Positions 3,892 to 8,522 of a stretch of DNA of 8,522 nucleotides are shown here, in pieces. Where the stretch lies: positions 1 to 8,522 of the forward strand of contig JBJXFT010000367.1 of assembly GCA_046155725.1 (NCBI GenBank). Direction: 5' to 3'. The notes under the pieces were generated by a model. It saw only the letters and a list, made by a program, of their open reading frames with translations, searched no databases and had not been told where the DNA came from. Made by a program: the position numbers and the translations under genes. The first letter of the stretch is position 1, and each line of letters begins with the position of its first letter. This DNA comes from M3007 sp046155725 (lineage in GTDB: Bacteria > Bacteroidota > Bacteroidia > Chitinophagales > Saprospiraceae).

Positions 3892-6807
3892 ATGAAGCAA
3901 CATTTTACCCTCCTCCTCCTCTGCCTCGCGGCGGCGGCATTTGCCCAAACCCGCGTCACCGGCCGCGTCACCGACCCAGCCGACGGCAGCGGCATCATCG
4001 GCGCCTCCGTGCTGGAAAAAGGCACGGCCAATGGCACCGGCACCGATGCCGAAGGCAATTTCAGCCTATTGGTCGCAGATTTAAACGCCACGCTGGTAGT
4101 GAATTACATCGGCTATGCCTCCCTGGAAGTGCCGCTCGCAGGCCGCTCCCAAGTGGACGTTTCGCTCAAAGAAGCCGACGGCCTGCTCGACGAAATCGTC
4201 GTGGTCGGCTACGGCAGCCAGCGCAAAAGCGACCTCACCGGAGCCGTCGGCACCGTCAAGGCCAAAGACATCGAGCGCATCCCCGTGGCCTCGGTAGCGC
4301 AAGCCTTGCAGGGAAAAATCGCGGGCGTGTACGTGTCGCCCGCGAGCGGCGAGCCGGGGCGGGGCGCCACCATCCGCATCCGCGGCACGGGCACGCTCAA
4401 CAACGCCGGGCCACTCTTCGTGGTGGACGGGATGCTGCTCGACGACATCTCGTTCGTGAACCCGCAAGATGTGGCGAGCATCGAGGTGCTGAAAGACGCT
4501 TCGGCCACCGCCATCTACGGCAACCGGGGCGCCAACGGGGTCATCATCGTCACCACCAAGCGCGGCACGGTGGGGCGAAAAGCCCTCGTGACGTTCAGCA
4601 CTTATTATGGCACCCAGCAGATTGCCAAAAACCTCTCGCTCGCCAACGCCTCCCAGTTTGCGCAGATGTACAACGAAGTACAGGGCAACACCGCCACTTT
4701 CCCCGACCCAAACGCGCTGGGCAAAGGCACCGACTGGCAGGACGTTATTTTCCGCGACGCACCCATCGCCAACGCCCAACTTGGCCTGAACGGCGTGTGG
4801 AAAAAACTGAACTACAACCTCTCCGGCAATTATTTCAACCAGCAGGGAATCATAGAGAAAACGGGCTTCGAACGCTACACAGGGCGTTTCAACGGAGAAT
4901 ACCAGGTGCTTAAAAACCTCAAGATCGGCACCAACATCGCCTACTCCACCGAGTTGCGGGCAAGCACTGGCGGCGGAGTGCTGGGCGGCGTGTATCGGAT
5001 GCCGCCCATCTATGCTGTGTACGACAGCACGGGCGAGTTTTCAGACCCCACCAAGTTCGGCCAGTCCATCGGCAACCCAGCCGCCGACTTGTTTTACAAG
5101 AGCGACCAAGACACCCGCGTCAATCGTTGGGTGGGCACCGTCCATGCGGACTGGACTTTTCTGAAAAATTTCACCTTCCGCACGAACTACGGCTTTGACC
5201 GCCGTGAGGAGCACTTTCACTTCTTTGAACCCGTGTTCATGGTGACCTCCTCGCAACTCAACAACCTCGAACGCACTACCCGCGACACCACCCGCGAGCG
5301 CAATTGGCTTTGGGAAAATACGGTGACTTACAACAAGGAATGGGAAGACCTTCGCATCAATGTGCTGGCAGGCCAGTCGGCGCAGGAAAACACCTACAAA
5401 AAGCGCAACATCGTCAACGACATCTTGCAGCCCAATGGCGAGGAAATCCGCGAATGGGCCATGCTGAGTTACCTCGGTCGCGTCAACGCCACCTTCCTCG
5501 ACCGCTATTTGCTGACTGCCTCGCTGCGGGCCGATGGCTCGTCTCGCTTTTCAAAAGCCAACCGTTGGGGCTATTTCCCCTCTGTGGCTGCAGGTTGGAA
5601 CCTCGCGCAAGAGCCGTTCATGCGCGGCCAAAAAATATTTGACCGCCTGAAACTCCGCGCCTCATGGGGCATCACGGGCAACGACAAAATACAGGATTAC
5701 CCCTCGCTTGGCATCATCACCAACGAACTGTACAGCGCGTTTGGCGACACCGTGCAGCAGGGCGCCACGCTCGTCAACTACGCCAACGCCGATGTGCGCT
5801 GGGAAACGACACGGCAGACCGATGTGGGGCTGGAGTTTGCGCTGCTCGGCGGGCGGTTCAATGCCGAGATAGATTGGTACAAGCGTTTCACGTTCGACAT
5901 TTTGAGCGACCTGCCCATTCCCGATTATGTCGGCTCTGGCAGTTTCCCCTTCGTAAATGCCGCACAGGTGGAAAATACGGGCTGGGATTTCACCCTGCAA
6001 TGGCGCGAAACGAAGGGCAAAGTCTCCTACAATTTCGGCGTGATTCTTTCGCCCGTAAAAAACAAAGTGGTAAAAATCAACGAAGGCAAGTCGGAGATAT
6101 TCGAGGGCCGAACGGGCCAGGGCGACTTTGCTACCCGCACCACCATCGGCTCGCCCATCGGCGCGTTCTACGGCTATCAGGTGGCGGGCGTTTTTCAGAA
6201 TGCAGAGGAAATAGCCACACTGCCAAAGTTCGGCTCCGAAAAGCCCGGCGACTTTCGTTTTGCCGACCTCAATGGCGACGGCAAACTCGACGCGATGGAC
6301 CGCACTTACCTCGGCAGCCCCATCCCGACGCTGACCTACGGGTTTTCGGCTGGCTTTGAAGTATTCGGCTTTGACATCGCCGCCGACTTTTTTGGTGTGA
6401 AAGGCAACAAGGTGGTGAACGCCAAAGCCGTAGCCCGTTTCGACACGCCCAACTGGGAAACGATTTGGTACGACAACCGCTGGACGGGCGAAGGCACCAG
6501 CAACTTGGTGCCGCGCGTCACCAATGGCGGCCACAATTATAGGATGTCAGACTTCTTGGTGGAAGATGGCGCGTTTTTCCGCCTGCGGAGCGTGGTGCTG
6601 GGCTACTCTCTGCCCAAGCGCTGGGTTTCCAACATCGGCATGAGCCGCGCCCGTTTTTACGCCAGCGGCACCAACCTCTGGACTAAGCAAAGTTACTCGG
6701 GCTACACGCCGGAGTTTCCGGGCGACAACTCGTTCCGGGCAGGTATTGACTACCTCAGTTACCCGATGGCGAAAACGATGTTGGTGGGGCTGGATGTGAC
6801 GTTTTAA
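3892..6807 (+). CDS. susC: SusC/RagA family TonB-dependent outer-membrane transporter
   Basis: A 971-residue protein, normal for SusC homologues. It forms a TonB-powered outer-membrane barrel that imports oligosaccharides captured by its SusD partner. Residues 1-18 are a signal peptide (cleavage near AFA/Q). A carboxypeptidase-regulatory-like domain spans about 21-95, and the DEIVVVGYG segment (100-108) leads into the plug domain (about 110-230). The SusC signature runs from VDGMLLDDISF (178-188) through VLKDASATAIYG (199-210) to RGANGVIIVTTKRG (212-225). The barrel fills the rest and ends in a terminal Phe (VTF), as expected for outer-membrane insertion. DLNGDGKLDAMD (792-803) is a calcium-loop-like motif common in the family. 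There is no STN domain, so direct anti-sigma signalling is not expected. The gene is intact. The nearest promoter-like sequence lies within repeat R3. Its 3' end overlaps the convergent antitoxin gene by 4 bp. Confidence 0.96.
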   Translation: MKQHFTLLLLCLAAAAFAQTRVTGRVTDPADGSGIIGASVLEKGTANGTGTDAEGNFSLLVADLNATLVVNYIGYASLEVPLAGRSQVDVSLKEADGLLDEIVVVGYGSQRKSDLTGAVGTVKAKDIERIPVASVAQALQGKIAGVYVSPASGEPGRGATIRIRGTGTLNNAGPLFVVDGMLLDDISFVNPQDVASIEVLKDASATAIYGNRGANGVIIVTTKRGTVGRKALVTFSTYYGTQQIAKNLSLANASQFAQMYNEVQGNTATFPDPNALGKGTDWQDVIFRDAPIANAQLGLNGVWKKLNYNLSGNYFNQQGIIEKTGFERYTGRFNGEYQVLKNLKIGTNIAYSTELRASTGGGVLGGVYRMPPIYAVYDSTGEFSDPTKFGQSIGNPAADLFYKSDQDTRVNRWVGTVHADWTFLKNFTFRTNYGFDRREEHFHFFEPVFMVTSSQLNNLERTTRDTTRERNWLWENTVTYNKEWEDLRINVLAGQSAQENTYKKRNIVNDILQPNGEEIREWAMLSYLGRVNATFLDRYLLTASLRADGSSRFSKANRWGYFPSVAAGWNLAQEPFMRGQKIFDRLKLRASWGITGNDKIQDYPSLGIITNELYSAFGDTVQQGATLVNYANADVRWETTRQTDVGLEFALLGGRFNAEIDWYKRFTFDILSDLPIPDYVGSGSFPFVNAAQVENTGWDFTLQWRETKGKVSYNFGVILSPVKNKVVKINEGKSEIFEGRTGQGDFATRTTIGSPIGAFYGYQVAGVFQNAEEIATLPKFGSEKPGDFRFADLNGDGKLDAMDRTYLGSPIPTLTYGFSAGFEVFGFDIAADFFGVKGNKVVNAKAVARFDTPNWETIWYDNRWTGEGTSNLVPRVTNGGHNYRMSDFLVEDGAFFRLRSVVLGYSLPKRWVSNIGMSRARFYASGTNLWTKQSYSGYTPEFPGDNSFRAGIDYLSYPMAKTMLVGLDVTF

Positions 6808-7220
6808 AATACGCCGTGTTCGATTCGGGTGAGTTCATCGCGCAGGATGCCGATGCCAAAAGTGTTGTCCAGCAATGATTTTGGCTGAATATTGCCCAAA
6901 GCAGGGACATCTATTTCTAACCAATCTCGAAAATCGTGGCGGTTTCCAAAAACGGATTCGCCATGTCGCAGTACCCTTGAAATGTCCAGTATGCGTTCGG
7001 AAAGCGCAACACCAAAGTTTTGTTTCTCTTCGAGCATACGGGGCACGGCCCTTTCGCCCAAATGGAGCAACTGTGACCATTCATTCAATGAAAATGGGCT
7101 TTCGTCCACAATTGAAAGAAAGTATTGGGAGCTGATACCGCGACGAGACAACGAAACCAATTGGTAATCATCGCGGAGAAGAGCCTCAAAAGCACTGGAA
7201 GTATAAGATTCCTCGAACAT
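6804..7220 (-). CDS. Xre/MbcA/ParS family antitoxin (DUF2384), orphan
   Basis: A 138-residue protein, within the usual size range of COG5642-type antitoxins. The N-terminal half (about 15-75) should be the Xre-like DNA-binding region; the RRGISSQYFLSIVDE and SLNEWSQLLHLGERAVPR stretches match it. The C-terminal half (about 82-138) is the DUF2384 toxin-binding domain, with LDISRVLRHGESVFG, FRDWLEIDVPALG, PKSLLDNTFGIGILRDEL and the closing RIEHGVF. In known systems this protein neutralises a RES-domain toxin encoded just downstream. Here the downstream side is the 3' end of susC, so the toxin gene is absent. It lies in reverse between susC and susD, which are normally adjacent, and looks AT-richer than both. 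It may be a remnant of a toxin-antitoxin module, or a retained regulator or anti-toxin against a toxin elsewhere. Confidence 0.88.
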   Translation of the reverse strand: MFEESYTSSAFEALLRDDYQLVSLSRRGISSQYFLSIVDESPFSLNEWSQLLHLGERAVPRMLEEKQNFGVALSERILDISRVLRHGESVFGNRHDFRDWLEIDVPALGNIQPKSLLDNTFGIGILRDELTRIEHGVF

Positions 7221-7239
7221 GACAGCGTTATTTTTTTGA

Positions 7240-7247
7240 CAAAGTTA
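7240..7247 (-). promoter_or_regulatory. Candidate -7 box and operator for the orphan antitoxin gene
   Basis: On the minus strand this reads TAACTTTG, a full match to TAnnTTTG, 19 bases upstream of the antitoxin start at 7220. No good -33 TTG is found at normal spacing. An imperfect inverted repeat at 7244-7261 (arms GTTAAA and TTCAAC, 5 of 6 positions symmetric) overlaps the box and runs up to the susD start codon. Antitoxins of this type often repress their own promoter, so it is a possible operator that could also affect susD. Confidence 0.4.
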
Positions 7248-7261
7248 AACTGATTTTCAAC

Positions 7262-8522
7262 ATGAAATATAAACTTTCCCTCTCTGCTACCTTGCTCTTT
7301 TTGGTCGCCACCAATTGCCAAAAAGACTTCCTCGACCGCACCCCTCCAGGCAAACTGACCTTCGAGGAATTTTTCAAAACGGAGGCACACGCCATCGAGG
7401 CCACCAATGCCGTGTACGAGCAGTTCCGCAATTTCGACTGCATCGCCCTTCCTTACATCGCTTGCACGGATGTGCTGAGCGACGACTCGGACAAAGGCTC
7501 CACGGCCAACGACGCGCCCTTGATGAGCGATCTCGACAACTTCACGCTGGATGCCTCCAACCCCTTCGTCGCGCCGGTTTACAAAGGCTACTACCGCGCC
7601 ATAGCCCGTGCCAACATTGCCATCGAAAACATCCCAAAAGTGGACATGGATCCCGCTTTGCGGGAACGATTGGTGGGCGAGTGCAAATTCTTGCGGGCCT
7701 ACAGTTACTTCCTGCTGGTGCAGTGGTTCGGCGATTTGGCCCTCATCACCAAGACTTTGCAGGATGACGAGTATTACGCCCAAACCCGCCAGCCGCGCGA
7801 GGCAGTGTATGCTCAAATCGAGACAGACCTGACAGATGCAATAGCAGTTTTGAAAGAAAAAAACGAGTACGCTCCAGCCGATTTGGGCCGGGCCACCAAG
7901 GGTGCAGCGCGGGGCTTGCTCGCCAAGTTGTACATGCTGAAAAAGGACTGGGCCAAGGCCGAATCCACTTGCACAGACATCATCGCCTCCGCCCAGTACA
8001 GCCTGCTGCCAAAGTATGCCGACAACTTTTTGCCCATTGGTGAGAATGGCTCGGAGTCGGTTTTTGAACTCCAAACCGTGGCTTTGCAAACTCAACAGGC
8101 GGCCGGGCCCGGCTCTTCACCTTTCAACATGGTGCAAGGCGTGCGCGGCAACCCGAACCTCGGCTGGGGCTTCAACCGGCCCTCCGACAACCTCGTGACG
8201 GCCTACGAAAACGGCGACCCGCGCCGCGAAGCCACCGTCATCTACGTGGGGGAAATCCTTCCCGACGGCTCCACGCAGGTGCAGGACAACCCCGAAATCA
8301 TCAATGAGCGATTCAACCAAAAAGCGTGGGTGCCTGCCCACCCCGGCTTGCAGGACAACGGGCCGGGCAACATCCGAGTAATCCGCTACTCCGACATTCT
8401 GCTGCTGGCCGCCGAGGCCAAGAATGAACTGATGAAACCCGCCGAAGCATTGCCCCTGCTCAACCAGGTGCGCAAACGCGCGCGCGGCACCAACAACTTT
8501 ATCCTGCCCGACGTGACGGTGA
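7262..8522 (+). CDS. susD: SusD/RagB family surface glycan-binding lipoprotein, 3' end cut by window
   Basis: The frame runs from ATG 7262 to the window end, giving 420 residues without a stop; the family is usually about 480-550, so the C-terminal part is missing. SusD proteins bind glycans at the cell surface and act as a lid on the SusC barrel. Residues 1-18 are a lipoprotein signal peptide, and C19 is the likely lipidated residue. It is followed by QKDFLDR, which resembles the Bacteroidota surface-export signal (QKDDE-like) and the common SusD start CxKDFLD. Family motifs include FKTEAHAIEATNAVYEQF (44-61), ECKFLRAYSYFLLVQWFGD and RATKGAARGLLAKLYM (TPR-like helices). IRVIRYSDILLLAAEAKNE near the visible end is the typical C-terminal segment. 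It should pair with the susC-like gene but is separated from it by 454 bp holding a reversed antitoxin gene, so it may need its own promoter. Confidence 0.94.
   Translation, partial: MKYKLSLSATLLFLVATNCQKDFLDRTPPGKLTFEEFFKTEAHAIEATNAVYEQFRNFDCIALPYIACTDVLSDDSDKGSTANDAPLMSDLDNFTLDASNPFVAPVYKGYYRAIARANIAIENIPKVDMDPALRERLVGECKFLRAYSYFLLVQWFGDLALITKTLQDDEYYAQTRQPREAVYAQIETDLTDAIAVLKEKNEYAPADLGRATKGAARGLLAKLYMLKKDWAKAESTCTDIIASAQYSLLPKYADNFLPIGENGSESVFELQTVALQTQQAAGPGSSPFNMVQGVRGNPNLGWGFNRPSDNLVTAYENGDPRREATVIYVGEILPDGSTQVQDNPEIINERFNQKAWVPAHPGLQDNGPGNIRVIRYSDILLLAAEAKNELMKPAEALPLLNQVRKRARGTNNFILPDVTV

Noticed and set aside
3892..4913. Arg/His-rich plus-strand frame from 3819 across the susC start
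   Set aside because: It runs over the SusC signal peptide and plug in another frame; its Arg-rich composition is the frame-shifted reading of GC-rich codons.
5662..6534. Minus-strand open frame of 290 codons opposite the susC barrel
   Set aside because: It lies wholly inside a confidently identified SusC coding region and shows no domain of its own.
7085..8095. Minus-strand open frame of 336 codons opposite susD
   Set aside because: It overlaps both the susD gene and the antitoxin start in another frame. Composition and lack of motifs mark it as a mirror frame.

Overview
The window looks like a chromosomal segment of a member of the Bacteroidota. It carries a SusC/SusD outer-membrane glycan-uptake pair beside a BglX-type glycoside hydrolase, TAnnTTTG-type -7 promoter boxes, and no Shine-Dalgarno signals at the starts. 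The main coding genes look GC-rich, with many codons ending in C or G, which fits Saprospiria, Chitinophagia or Cytophagia better than Bacteroides. The sequence alone does not settle the class.

Layout. (1) 1-542, minus: a Uma2-family (DUF820) nuclease-like gene, cut by the left edge. (2) 655-2913, plus: a secreted GH3 beta-glucosidase, bglX-like, with a small palindromic in-frame insertion in its last interdomain linker. (3) 2914-3891: a repeat island. It holds a 149-aa IS200/Y1-type HUH transposase (3265-3714) between two direct copies of a roughly 100-bp structured repeat. Each copy is a pair of head-to-head hairpins (R and S) joined by an 11-bp stem. A third, truncated R copy lies upstream, and an 11-copy 9-bp tandem array abuts the left S hairpin. 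(4) 3892-6807, plus: a SusC/RagA TonB-dependent transporter. (5) 6804-7220, minus: a lone Xre/MbcA/ParS-type antitoxin with a DUF2384 domain and no toxin gene beside it. (6) 7262 to the right edge, plus: a SusD/RagB lipoprotein, cut by the window end.

How the parts relate. The GH3 enzyme, SusC and SusD read as the core of a polysaccharide utilization locus. SusD would capture a glycan on the cell surface, SusC would import oligosaccharides, and the periplasmic GH3 enzyme would release sugars. Two pieces of accessory DNA interrupt this order: the transposase and REP-like island between bglX and susC, and the inverted orphan antitoxin between susC and susD, which are normally adjacent. The most interesting system is the transposase with its structured repeats. 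It resembles the REP/RAYT arrangement best described in Proteobacteria, and its hairpins show compensatory base changes.
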